A stretch of 64,000 nucleotides of DNA, from NCBI GenBank assembly GCA_004564215.1, contig CP024846.1, forward strand, positions 1,984,001-2,048,000, read 5' to 3'. Each line of letters begins with the position of its first letter. Position 1 is the first letter of the stretch. Made by a program: the position numbers and the translations under genes. The DNA is from Beijerinckiaceae bacterium. GTDB lineage: Bacteria > Pseudomonadota > Alphaproteobacteria > Rhizobiales > Beijerinckiaceae. Shown one piece after another: positions 1-6,848 of the stretch. The notes under the pieces were generated by a model, which worked only from the letters and a program-made list of their open reading frames with translations, did no database searches and was not told the origin of the DNA.

Positions 1-813
1 CCCGGACAGGACGAGCACGCGACTCATGAAGGATTTGGAACTTATGTGCCGCACATGCAGCGGCTCGGCATGCGCACCGCCGAAATGCATAAGGCGCTGG
101 CAACGCCCACCGCCGATCCGGGATTCAAAGCCGAGCCGCTGACCCTCGACGATGTGCGTCAGAGCGCGGACGAGGCGAGGGCCCTCGCCAAGCGCGCTTT
201 TGCGCGGTTGCGAAAGATCGGCCCGGAGACCAGCAAGCAAACGCGCGCGACCGCCGAACGCCTCTTGGCCAGACGCCAGGAATGTTTCGGCCTGATCGAC
301 GAGCTCGCGCAAGAGCCGCAAGGCGCGATCAAGATCCGCATTCACGGCGATTATCGGCTCGATCGGCTCCTTGTCGTGAAGGATGATGTCATCATGGTCG
401 ATTTTGCGGATTCGCCTTCGGCCAGCCTCTACCAGAGACGCGCCAAGGCCTCGCCCTTGCGGGATGTCGCGGTCATGCTGCGTTCCTTTGCGCAAGCGGT
501 CGCCGCCGCTAAACGTGATCTCGCGGGGCGCGTGCCGGATTCGACGCTGGCGGCGGCGGGGCTGCGCGAGGAACTGGTCGAATTCTCGCAAATTTTCATC
601 CGGTCTTATATGGATGCTGCCCGCGACAGTCCGATTTGGATCGAGGATAAGGAAACCCGGGTTCGCCTCCTTGTCCTCTATCTGCTTGCCGAAGCCCTTG
701 AGGAAATTGATCACCAGGGGCAATTCCGCCCGGAGTGGCTGGACACGCCGATCGAAGGGGTCATTGCGATACTGGACCGCATGGCAAGGTTCCCTGAGCG
801 AGGTTCAGATTGA
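1..813 (+). CDS. Trehalose synthase/maltokinase-type protein, C-terminal part (partial)
   Basis: The reading frame is open to the left edge, so only the C-terminal ~270 residues are present. The sequence matches the maltokinase-like (aminoglycoside-phosphotransferase fold) tail of TreS-maltokinase fusions: an RTAEMHKAL segment, an IRIHGDY block (nt 334-354), a VDFADSP block, then [13 protein letters not shown]. In the family this part phosphorylates maltose to maltose-1-phosphate, feeding alpha-glucan synthesis. Oddity: the usual HGDYHLGQ-type loop reads [10 protein letters not shown], so the conserved His and the Gln normally near the metal are replaced; activity may be altered. Family assignment is confident, full architecture unseen. 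Confidence 0.8.
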   Translation, partial: PGQDEHATHEGFGTYVPHMQRLGMRTAEMHKALATPTADPGFKAEPLTLDDVRQSADEARALAKRAFARLRKIGPETSKQTRATAERLLARRQECFGLIDELAQEPQGAIKIRIHGDYRLDRLLVVKDDVIMVDFADSPSASLYQRRAKASPLRDVAVMLRSFAQAVAAAKRDLAGRVPDSTLAAAGLREELVEFSQIFIRSYMDAARDSPIWIEDKETRVRLLVLYLLAEALEEIDHQGQFRPEWLDTPIEGVIAILDRMARFPERGSD

Positions 814-849
814 ACCTCCAGTAGAGAGCACTCTATGCCTAAAATCCAA

Positions 850-894
850 TAACGCCGCACAAGCTCAGCGACGAGCGCGCGGGCGTTAGCTTTT
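850..894 (+). terminator. Possible weak terminator after the TreS/maltokinase gene
   Basis: A 7-bp inverted repeat (TAACGCC at 850-856, GGCGTTA at 882-888) with a long GC-rich loop is followed by GCTTTT, 37 bases after the preceding stop codon. The loop is longer than usual, so this is only a candidate. Confidence 0.3.
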
Positions 895-941
895 CAACAC
901 CAGTTCGTTTGGCAACGTTTTGATATCTATTTGTCGGCGGC

Positions 942-949
942 CCGTTGTT
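942..949 (+). repeat. Target-site duplication, left copy
   Basis: CCGTTGTT abuts the left terminal repeat and is identical to 3057-3064. Confidence 0.9.
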
Positions 950-975
950 GGCGATATTATACTTGACGTAGCACA
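950..975 (+). repeat. Left terminal inverted repeat of the IS1595 element
   Basis: 26 bp, perfectly inverted relative to 3031-3056. It contains TATTATAC followed by TTGACG, so it carries promoter-like hexamers. Confidence 0.9.
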
Positions 976-995
976 AATCGCAAGGGGGTGCTAAG

Positions 996-1883
996 ATGAG
1001 CGCCGACGCCGAGGGATTCGCGCCCGGTAGGCTGTGGAGCCTATGGGATATAATGATTCATTTCGATGTTCGATTGCTTATCTTACGAATGCGCCACATT
1101 GAGGATTTCGAAGAATTACTCTCGACTGGAGCGCCAATCGGAGGTTCCCCACCGGTTGATGGCTCTGCGCTAACGATGCGGTTGACGCCTTCAAACTCCC
1201 CAAACGAGCGGCTTAGCGCGGACGGCCGAAAGTGGCTATGGGCGCACATAGGCCCGCTTCAAGTCGAGCTAAGTCCACTCGCTTTGACCGTGGCTCAGAC
1301 GGAAGTTCAGCACATATGGAACAATGCCCATATTTGGACAGCTAAAGAGATGGCCGGTCGGTTAAAAGAATTTCGACTGAAGTTAACGAATGAATTGAAT
1401 GATCGGTTTTTTGTCTACTTAACTCCAGAGGAGGCGCATTATTTTCGTGAAACGCAGCCGTTTGGTAAGGAAACAATCGGCGCATTCCATTCATCGGAAG
1501 TCGATATTGGCGAAGCGTCAAAGTGTTTCGCAATTGGGCGAAATACCGCATGCGTTTTTCATTGCATGAGGATTCTTGAAACTGGCCTTCGGGTTATGGC
1601 GGCTGATGTGGGTATAGCGTTTGACGTGCAAAACTGGCAAAATGTGATCGATCAAATTGAGTCAGAAGTGAAGAAGATTGGGAAAACACTTCCGTCCGGA
1701 GCTACTAAAAGTCAAAGATTGCAACAATTGTCTGAAGCCGCTGTGCAGTTCACTTATTTCAAAGATGCTTGGCGCAACCATGTCTCGCACAATCGATCTC
1801 GTTATGATGCTAATCAGGCGCTAAGCATATTTAATCATACCAAGGAATTTATGGGCGCTCTGGCCAAATGGCTCCAAGAGTAA
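996..1883 (+). CDS. HEPN-like passenger protein of the IS element
   Basis: A 295-residue soluble protein with no signal peptide or membrane segment. ATG at 996 is preceded by AGGGGG at 7-base spacing and begins 20 bp inside the left terminal repeat. The C-terminal third resembles HEPN-type helical bundles: a segment CVFHCMRILETGL, then AWRNHVSHNR near the C-terminus with the R-x4-H signature (R260, H265) that forms the RNase active site in catalytic HEPN proteins. I recognise related 'hypothetical' proteins with the same FKDAWRNHVSH ending but know no proven function. Its stop codon (1881-1883) directly abuts the stop of the convergent small gene. Composition is unlike the surrounding genome, so it arrived with the element. 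Toxin, defence or regulatory activity is inference. Confidence 0.7.
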   Translation: MSADAEGFAPGRLWSLWDIMIHFDVRLLILRMRHIEDFEELLSTGAPIGGSPPVDGSALTMRLTPSNSPNERLSADGRKWLWAHIGPLQVELSPLALTVAQTEVQHIWNNAHIWTAKEMAGRLKEFRLKLTNELNDRFFVYLTPEEAHYFRETQPFGKETIGAFHSSEVDIGEASKCFAIGRNTACVFHCMRILETGLRVMAADVGIAFDVQNWQNVIDQIESEVKKIGKTLPSGATKSQRLQQLSEAAVQFTYFKDAWRNHVSHNRSRYDANQALSIFNHTKEFMGALAKWLQE

Positions 1884-2063
1884 CTAGCGGTTAGGCATCT
1901 TTGATCGTGGGGGCACTATTTTCGCAAAGGCATTCTCGAATGGCTGACCAACCTCTTCAACGCCAAGCTTTCGAGCGGTCTCTATAAACCGCTCGGATTG
2001 GGCTTTGTCAGTGAACTTAGGTTTCGGCTTTGCCGTTGGTTTTGGTTTTGCGGCTTTTGCCAT
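1884..2063 (-). CDS. Small conserved 59-residue protein downstream of IS1595 transposase
   Basis: ATG at 2063 lies 11 bases after the transposase stop on the same strand; the frame ends with TAG at 1884. The product starts MAKAAKPKPTAKPKPKF, a Lys/Pro-rich N-terminus, and continues with an amphipathic stretch (SERFIETARKLGVEE) and a basic tail. Similar short proteins sit beside ISXO2-like IS1595 transposases in other genomes (from memory). Being co-directional and nearly contiguous, it is probably co-transcribed with the transposase; a regulatory, DNA-binding or antitoxin role is possible but unproven. Confidence 0.65.
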   Translation of the reverse strand: MAKAAKPKPTAKPKPKFTDKAQSERFIETARKLGVEEVGQPFENAFAKIVPPRSKMPNR

Positions 2064-2074
2064 AGGGGCGCTCG

Positions 2075-2992
2075 CTAATGAGTCGTTCGGTAGGTGAGCC
2101 TCTTACCGACAACGCCTTTGAGAGCGCGATCCGCGCGCTCTACATCGTCACAGCCAAGACGAACGCGATTGCTGTAGCGGAAGTCGAATTCCGCAAGATA
2201 GCGATGCAAATGGCGCTCACCACAATGCTGATATACGCCTTTCATGCCCCGTTTGAAAATGGAGAAAAAGCCTTCAACAGTGTTTGTAGTCACGGTGCCG
2301 CGCACATATTCATCGGCGCTGTGATTGACAGTTTCATGGCTTGCGAATTCTCCCCCGACCTCGCGATAACAATTGGCTTCATCAGTCATCAACGCAGTTT
2401 CGCGAACGACATTCGCGCGCACAATCGGTGCAATGTCCGCAACGCGAGTGCTATCGATATGAAAACTGCGGGAACTGCCGTTGCGCTGAAGAAGGGTTAA
2501 GACTGCGTTCTTATGACCGGCACCTGCCTTGCGCTTGGGCTGGCCTTCAACGCGGCCGATAAAGGTTTCGTCGACTTCCACAATCTCGCCAGCGCCGCCC
2601 ATTGGCTCAAGCCCGACGGTTTGCATGGCAGTGCGGATGCGGTGCGACATAAACCATGCGGTTTTGAGAGTTACGCCAAGGGTACGGTGAAGCTGGTTAG
2701 AGATAATGCCCTTCTTGCTGGAGGTCATGAGGTGCATCGCCTGCAACCAAAGGCGCAGCGGAACATGGCTGGACTCAAAGATGGTTCCAACCTTCACGGT
2801 AAAGGGCTTGCGGCACTCATTGCACTGGCGGACGCCCAGACGGGTAGACTTGCCAGCCATCAATTTCATGCGCGACGCATCGGCATTTCCACAATGAGGG
2901 CAAGTTGGCCCATTCGGCCAAACCCGAGCCTCAACATAGGCATAGGCGGCGCGCTCACCGTGGAAATGTTTGTCCGAAAGGACGGATGACAT
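2075..2992 (-). CDS. IS1595-family (ISXO2-like) transposase
   Basis: A 305-residue DDE-type transposase. An N-terminal zinc ribbon is visible (CPHCGNAD ... CNECRK, residues ~32-62), followed by a helical region and the catalytic core: VDETFIG (first Asp), TDEANCYRE (second Asp), then TTNTVEGFFSIFKRGMKGVYQH, typical of the ISXO2 group. Length is normal and there is no frameshift, so it should be active. GAGGAG precedes the ATG at 8-base spacing. The family moves by cut-and-paste or replicative transposition with 8-bp duplications, matching the flanks here. Confidence 0.95.
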   Translation of the reverse strand: MSSVLSDKHFHGERAAYAYVEARVWPNGPTCPHCGNADASRMKLMAGKSTRLGVRQCNECRKPFTVKVGTIFESSHVPLRLWLQAMHLMTSSKKGIISNQLHRTLGVTLKTAWFMSHRIRTAMQTVGLEPMGGAGEIVEVDETFIGRVEGQPKRKAGAGHKNAVLTLLQRNGSSRSFHIDSTRVADIAPIVRANVVRETALMTDEANCYREVGGEFASHETVNHSADEYVRGTVTTNTVEGFFSIFKRGMKGVYQHCGERHLHRYLAEFDFRYSNRVRLGCDDVERADRALKGVVGKRLTYRTTH

Positions 2993-3014
2993 GGCTGACT
3001 CCTCAATGGAATCA

Positions 3015-3043
3015 AACTACTCCAATCGCTGTGCTACGTCAAG
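3015..3043 (-). promoter_or_regulatory. Predicted transposase promoter at right IS end
   Basis: On the minus strand TTGACG (3038-3043, inside the terminal repeat) is followed after exactly 17 bases by TAGTTT (3015-3020), giving sigma70-type spacing just upstream of the transposase start at 2992. Confidence 0.5.
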
Positions 3044-3056
3044 TATAATATCGCCC
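3031..3056 (-). repeat. Right terminal inverted repeat of the IS1595 element
   Basis: 26 bp, perfectly inverted relative to 950-975. Its TTGACG (3038-3043, minus strand) is the likely -35 element for the transposase gene. Confidence 0.9.
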
Positions 3057-3064
3057 CGTTGTTT
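3057..3064 (+). repeat. Target-site duplication, right copy
   Basis: CCGTTGTT abuts the right terminal repeat and is identical to 942-949. Confidence 0.9.
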
Positions 3065-3104
3065 AGAGAACAAATAATGAACAAATTGTCACGTATAATT
3101 TTTC

Positions 3105-3719
3105 TCAAATCAGATAAATCCGGTCCGGCAGCGCGTCCTCGCCTTCGCCCTTGGGCGGAAAATGTTCGGCCAGAACCCGGCCGCATTTCTCGACCGCGAT
3201 CACGAAGCCTTCTGCGATTGCCCCTTCGCTGATATGGCCGCGCAAAGCATCGACCGCATCCTGCCAAACCGTTGGATCGACTTTGGACGCGATGCCCTCG
3301 TCGGCGACTATCCGCACGTAATGTTCGGCCAGCGAAACGAAGATCAGGACGGCCGCACGATTCTGTTTGCGCGCCATGCCACGGATCATGAATTGCTCCG
3401 TCGCGGCGCGATGCGCCTCGGCCCGGCGAATGCGGCGCGGGACGAGAATTCGGCCCAACGGCGTTTCGGTCAGGACTAAAAAGAGCACCACGAAAATGAC
3501 AATCTGCGCCAAAAAGATTCCCCGCACCGAAAGGTTTGTGACGGCGAGCAGAATCCAGGGAGCGATCAAGGCGAGGAGGGCCGACCAGGCCGTTGCGTAG
3601 GTTCGTGAATCGGACGACGAGCGCGCCAGCACGCAGACGATTTCGCCCGCGGTTCCGGCCTCGGCAGCTTTGATCGCGGCGCCGATGCGACTTTGGTCTT
3701 CCGCCGACAAATTCGCCAT
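3105..3719 (-). CDS. TPM-domain membrane protein (second TPM gene)
   Basis: About 204 residues. The N-terminal part (NLSAEDQSRIGAAIKAAEAGTAGEIVCVLAR) is a TPM-type fold start, then two hydrophobic segments (~residues 40-85), then a cytosolic or periplasmic part with FVSLAEHYVRIVADEGI and VDPTVWQDAV. TPM proteins are poorly understood envelope proteins; plant relatives act in photosystem II repair. ATG at 3719 overlaps the TGA of the upstream TPM gene (TGATG), implying translational coupling; GTG/TTG codons just upstream are alternatives. It is the last gene of the lemA operon. Confidence 0.8.
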   Translation of the reverse strand: MANLSAEDQSRIGAAIKAAEAGTAGEIVCVLARSSSDSRTYATAWSALLALIAPWILLAVTNLSVRGIFLAQIVIFVVLFLVLTETPLGRILVPRRIRRAEAHRAATEQFMIRGMARKQNRAAVLIFVSLAEHYVRIVADEGIASKVDPTVWQDAVDALRGHISEGAIAEGFVIAVEKCGRVLAEHFPPKGEGEDALPDRIYLI

Positions 3720-4543
3720 CACCAACTCCCTGAGGCTCCGCCACCGCCCGACGACCCGCCGCCGCCGGACCAGCCGCCCCCGGAACTGCCCCCTCCGGAA
3801 CTTCCGCCGGAGCTCATGAGCATCCCGAGCAAGAAGGAGAAAACATCGCCGCGAATCCCGCGCGGCAGAAGCATGAATATCAAAAGCAGAAAGAGTCCAA
3901 TCGCAATCAACGGAGCGATGCCGTCCGTCGTCGACTCCTGGTCATTGACGATGCGTAGGTCCGGGCGCTTTCCCCATTCGGCGGAATCCGTCGTCAAAAC
4001 CGTGATGATGTCATCGACGCCGCGCTCAAGGCCGCCGCCATAATCGCCCGTTTTGAAACGGGGGGTCATCGCATTGGTGATGATGATCTTGGACAGCGCG
4101 TCGGTCAGCGTGCCTTCGAGGCCGTAGCCGACCTCGATCCGCACCTTGTGCTGTTGCGGCGCAACCAGAACGAGCACACCATTGTTCTTGTCTTTCTCGC
4201 CGAGGCCCCAGGCGCGAAACAGAGCGTTGGCGTAGGGCTCGATCTCGTCGCCTTCGAGCGATGTCACGGTAGCGACGACAAGCTGGATGCCGGACTTGGC
4301 TTCGAGCGCGGCGAGCTTTTGGGTAAGCGTCTCGGCCACGGCTTCCGGAATGACATTGGCCTGATCGACCACCCGACCCGTCAGCGGCGGAAAATTATAG
4401 GCGAGACCCGCGCCGACGAAGGCGAGCACCAAGAGCAGCGCCGCGATAAGGCTTGTTGCGGCCACGACAGGGAGCGCATGGCCGGGACCCAACCGGCCGC
4501 GCCGCCAAACCCGAGCCAGATCGTAAGCCCCCGCCGGGGGCAT
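3719..4543 (-). CDS. TPM-domain protein, YgcG-like, with Gly/Ser-rich tail
   Basis: 274 residues. An N-terminal hydrophobic segment (VVAATSLIAALLLVLAFVGA) acts as signal or anchor, followed by the TPM domain: FPPLTGRVVDQANVIPEA ... GIQLVVATV ... NNGVLVLVAPQQHKVRIEVGYGLEG ... IITNAMTPRFKTGDY. A C-terminal membrane helix (PLIAIGLFLLLIFMLLP) precedes a nearly pure Gly/Ser tail ending GASGSW, as in YgcG-type proteins. ATG at 4543, with CGGAG upstream and 17 bases after lemA, is preferred over a longer frame starting inside lemA. Pairing with LemA is widespread; the function is not established. Confidence 0.85.
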   Translation of the reverse strand: MPPAGAYDLARVWRRGRLGPGHALPVVAATSLIAALLLVLAFVGAGLAYNFPPLTGRVVDQANVIPEAVAETLTQKLAALEAKSGIQLVVATVTSLEGDEIEPYANALFRAWGLGEKDKNNGVLVLVAPQQHKVRIEVGYGLEGTLTDALSKIIITNAMTPRFKTGDYGGGLERGVDDIITVLTTDSAEWGKRPDLRIVNDQESTTDGIAPLIAIGLFLLLIFMLLPRGIRGDVFSFLLGMLMSSGGSSGGGSSGGGWSGGGGSSGGGGASGSW

Positions 4544-4560
4544 GCCCGGAAACTCCGCCG

Positions 4561-5208
4561 TCAAAATTTGACTTGCGGCGGCGTCTGCGCCGATTCGCTG
4601 GCGGCGAACTCCGCCATGGGCTTGTTGGCACGAAACAACGTCGCCGCCCAAAGCAGGGTCGGGAACGTCTTGAGGCTCAGATTATAAGCGCGGACCGCTT
4701 CGATATAGTCGCGCCGGGCGACGGAAATTCTATTTTCCGTGCCTTCGAGCTGCGACTGCAACGCGAGGAAATTCTGATTTGATTTCAAGTCGGGATAATT
4801 TTCGCTGACCGCAAGCAAACGGCCGAGCGCGCCGGACAATTGGGATTGGGCCTGCTGGAACTGCTGGACCTTTTCCGGATCGGTCAATTGCGAGGCGTCG
4901 ATCTTGACCGAAGTCGCCTTGGCCCGCGCTTCGATCACCGAGGTCAACACATCCTTTTCCTGCTTGGCATAGCCCTGCACCGTGGCCACCAGATTGGGAA
5001 TGAGGTCGGCACGCCGTTGATATTGATTTTGGACATCGGCCCATTTGGCCTTGGCCTGCTCCTCGAGCGTCGGAATCGTATTATAGCCGCAGCCGGAAAC
5101 GCAGACGCCCAAGATCGCCAGGACGAAAACAGCGCGCAAGCTCGCAAACATCCGATTCGCGCGAGACAGTGGCAGCGTATCTTGAGATGCATTGATCGAA
5201 AAATTCAT
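4561..5208 (-). CDS. lemA: LemA family lipoprotein
   Basis: 215 residues. The N-terminus carries a signal with lipobox (GVCVSGCGYN), so the mature protein is probably a lipoprotein. The LemA helical core follows: YNTIPTLEEQAKAKWADVQNQYQRRADLIPNLV, a long coiled region, then SQLEGTENRISVARRDYIEAVRAYNLSLKTFP. Length and motifs fit the family. ATG at 5208 is chosen because GGAGGG stands 9 bases upstream. First gene of a three-gene operon with two TPM-domain proteins; the LemA-TPM pairing suggests a shared envelope role, mechanism unknown. Confidence 0.9.
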   Translation of the reverse strand: MNFSINASQDTLPLSRANRMFASLRAVFVLAILGVCVSGCGYNTIPTLEEQAKAKWADVQNQYQRRADLIPNLVATVQGYAKQEKDVLTSVIEARAKATSVKIDASQLTDPEKVQQFQQAQSQLSGALGRLLAVSENYPDLKSNQNFLALQSQLEGTENRISVARRDYIEAVRAYNLSLKTFPTLLWAATLFRANKPMAEFAASESAQTPPQVKF

Positions 5209-5397
5209 AGGCAAGCCCTCCAGCGTGACGAAGTTAATCGGTTCGCGTGCATTAAGCAAAACTCCGTGGACGCGCATATCGCCCAAGACTCAAAGATCAA
5301 ATTACGGCGCAGGCCATCGGCGCCGTTTACCGAACTTTTTAATATATACGTTCAATCGTCTTGTTTTAGAAACACAAGGCCCTAATTTCGCTGGGGT

Positions 5398-5425
5398 AAA
5401 GCGCCGCCGATCGAGGCGGCGCTTT
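5398..5425. terminator. Symmetrical GC-rich hairpin flanked by A and T runs
   Basis: An 11-bp stem (AAAGCGCCGCC / GGCGGCGCTTT) with loop GATCGA followed by T on both strands. It lies between the divergent lemA operon and the Trp-His-Arg mini-protein gene, where no gene ends. It may end a short leader or small RNA, or be a protein-binding palindrome. Confidence 0.45.
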
Positions 5426-5481
5426 TCGGCTGGGCTGCTCGTCGAATGGCCGGCGAGATAACCTACGGAAGTGAGACTCTG

Positions 5482-5685
5482 ATGACGATGAAAGCAACCT
5501 TCTTGGCGGGCGCCCTGGCGTTCGCGGCAGTGGCGCTCCCTGCTGCAACCGCCTCCTCCATGCCGCAGGTCGCCCCGGGCATTGCGCGCGGCGATTCGGT
5601 CAACCATGTCGAAAAGGCCTATTGGCATAGGTGGCATCGCTGGCATAGGTGGCACCGTTGGCACCGCTGGCATCGCAGATGGTGA
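5482..5685 (+). CDS. Small secreted protein with Trp-His-Arg tandem repeats
   Basis: 67 residues. ATG at 5482 has GGAAG about 9 bases upstream. A signal peptide (MKATFLAGALAFAAVALPAATAS) is followed by a short linker (DSVNHVEKAY) and a C-terminus of five WHR triplets ending WHRRW. I recognise the general type, small exported His-rich proteins with a conserved 'VEKA' linker common in Rhizobiales, but no function is proven. Five regularly spaced His and Trp residues suggest metal (Cu, Ni, Zn) or heme binding, or interaction with the envelope. A strong hairpin follows the stop codon, so it is probably a single-gene transcript. Confidence 0.65.
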   Translation: MTMKATFLAGALAFAAVALPAATASSMPQVAPGIARGDSVNHVEKAYWHRWHRWHRWHRWHRWHRRW

Positions 5686-5725
5686 TGCAGGCCTGAATTC
5701 AGGGCGGGTTAGTTTGCAGGCATGA

Positions 5726-5759
5726 TCGAGGCGGGACGCACCAAACCGTCCCGCCTCGA
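5726..5759 (+). terminator. Strong hairpin after the Trp-His-Arg gene
   Basis: A 13-bp perfect stem (5726-5738 with 5747-5759) and an 8-base loop, 40 bases after the stop codon. The following T tract is poor, so efficiency is uncertain. Confidence 0.5.
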
Positions 5760-5874
5760 CGCTTATTTGCCATGAACGGAGCCTCATTCTAATACTGATT
5801 GGGCGAGACTCGCCATTCGCATCGGACGCCTGGGCCAATCTCGATCCAAGCCGAACAGGGATTCGTATAGCCCG

Positions 5875-6759
5875 ATGAACCCCAAGCTCAGTCATCTGAC
5901 GTTTCAATTGTCCGATGTTTCGATCCACGCGGTCGCCGCGGGCCCGCAAGACGGCCCCTTGCTCATTCTCCTGCATGGCTTTCCCGAATTCTGGTACGGC
6001 TGGCACGCACAGATCCTGCCGCTTGCCGAAGCCGGCTTTCGCGTCGTCGTTCCCGATCAACGCGGCTATAATCTGAGCAGCAAACCGCAGGATTGGCAGG
6101 CGTATGAAATCTCCCGCCTGACCGGTGACGTGTTCGCGATTGCAGACCAGCTTTCCCGCCCGCGTTTCTCGCTGGTCGGCCATGATTGGGGCGGCGCCGT
6201 CGCTTGGGGCTGCGCCCTATCCCGGCCCGAGCGCCTCGAGCGTGTGGCGATTTTGAACGCACCGCATCCCCGCGTGATGGTGGACTATATCCGCGCCCAT
6301 CCGACGCAGCTTTTGCGCAGTTCGTATATGTTGTTTCTGCAGCTGCCTTGGCTGCCGGAATTTCTGCTCGGGCTCGCAAATTTTTGGCTCCTGGCCTTGA
6401 CGGCGAAGATCACCAGCCGTCCGGGCACCTTCTCCGAACAGGATCTCAAACATTATCGCGAAGCGTGGCGCCAACCTGGCGCGCTGACGGGCATGGTTAA
6501 CTGGTATCGCGGGCTGCGCGCCAAAAGCAAAAATAAGCGCGAGGGTGCACGCAGCAGGCCGACGATCGACATTCCCGTCAAGATTTTATGGGGAAAGAAA
6601 GATCGTTTCCTGGAAAGCGCAATGGCCGAACTCAGTTTGCGATATTGCCCGAAGGGCGAATTGACCCTGGTTCCCGGGGCGGGCCATTGGCTGCAGCACG
6701 AGGAACCGACACTCGTGACCCAGGCCCTGAAGGATTTCTTCTCAACTTCAGGTAAGTGA
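5875..6759 (+). CDS. Alpha/beta hydrolase, epoxide-hydrolase-like
   Basis: 294 residues. The order of motifs fits soluble epoxide hydrolases and haloalkane dehalogenase relatives: HGFPEFWYGW (oxyanion hole), PDQRGYNLSS, nucleophile elbow VGHDWGG with Asp as nucleophile, late acid in WGKKDRFL, and catalytic His in GAGHWLQHEEP. Such enzymes hydrolyse epoxides or C-halogen bonds through an ester intermediate; HGFPE plus GHDWGG favours epoxide hydrolase. No signal peptide, so cytoplasmic. It converges with the lysophospholipase gene across a shortened dispersed repeat. Exact substrate cannot be read from sequence. Confidence 0.85.
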   Translation: MNPKLSHLTFQLSDVSIHAVAAGPQDGPLLILLHGFPEFWYGWHAQILPLAEAGFRVVVPDQRGYNLSSKPQDWQAYEISRLTGDVFAIADQLSRPRFSLVGHDWGGAVAWGCALSRPERLERVAILNAPHPRVMVDYIRAHPTQLLRSSYMLFLQLPWLPEFLLGLANFWLLALTAKITSRPGTFSEQDLKHYREAWRQPGALTGMVNWYRGLRAKSKNKREGARSRPTIDIPVKILWGKKDRFLESAMAELSLRYCPKGELTLVPGAGHWLQHEEPTLVTQALKDFFSTSGK

Positions 6760-6778
6760 AAGAGCGGTTCCGGGCGAT

Positions 6779-6848
6779 TAGAGCCTGTTCCAAAAAAGTT
6801 GACCGACTTTTTCGATCAGATGATTCCATCTGATCGGGAAGCGCTCTA
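6779..6848 (+). repeat. 115-bp-family dispersed repeat, shortened copy (A)
   Basis: 70 bp starting TAGAGC and ending GCTCTA; it matches copies at 9342, 21586, 29000 and 53505 but lacks the central ~45 bp. Its right-hand end supplies the TAG stop (minus strand, 6846-6848) of the lysophospholipase gene. Confidence 0.85.

Larger units (their letters stand above)
950..3056. mobile_element. Complete IS1595-family insertion sequence with passenger genes
   Basis: The boundaries can be read directly. A 26-bp perfect terminal inverted repeat lies at 950-975 and, in reverse complement, at 3031-3056; it starts GGCGATATTATAC. Immediately outside, CCGTTGTT occurs at 942-949 and again at 3057-3064, a perfect 8-bp target duplication, the size known for the IS1595 family. 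Inside the 2107-bp element are a transposase (2075-2992, minus), a 59-codon gene behind it (1884-2063, minus) and a convergent HEPN-like passenger gene (996-1883, plus). Intact ends and duplication indicate recent insertion between the TreS-like gene and the LemA-TPM operon. The passenger gene is visibly richer in A+T than the chromosome. Confidence 0.93.

Noticed and set aside
5302..6183. 293-codon minus-strand frame across the WHR gene and hydrolase
   Set aside because: It runs antisense over two better-supported genes and two hairpins.
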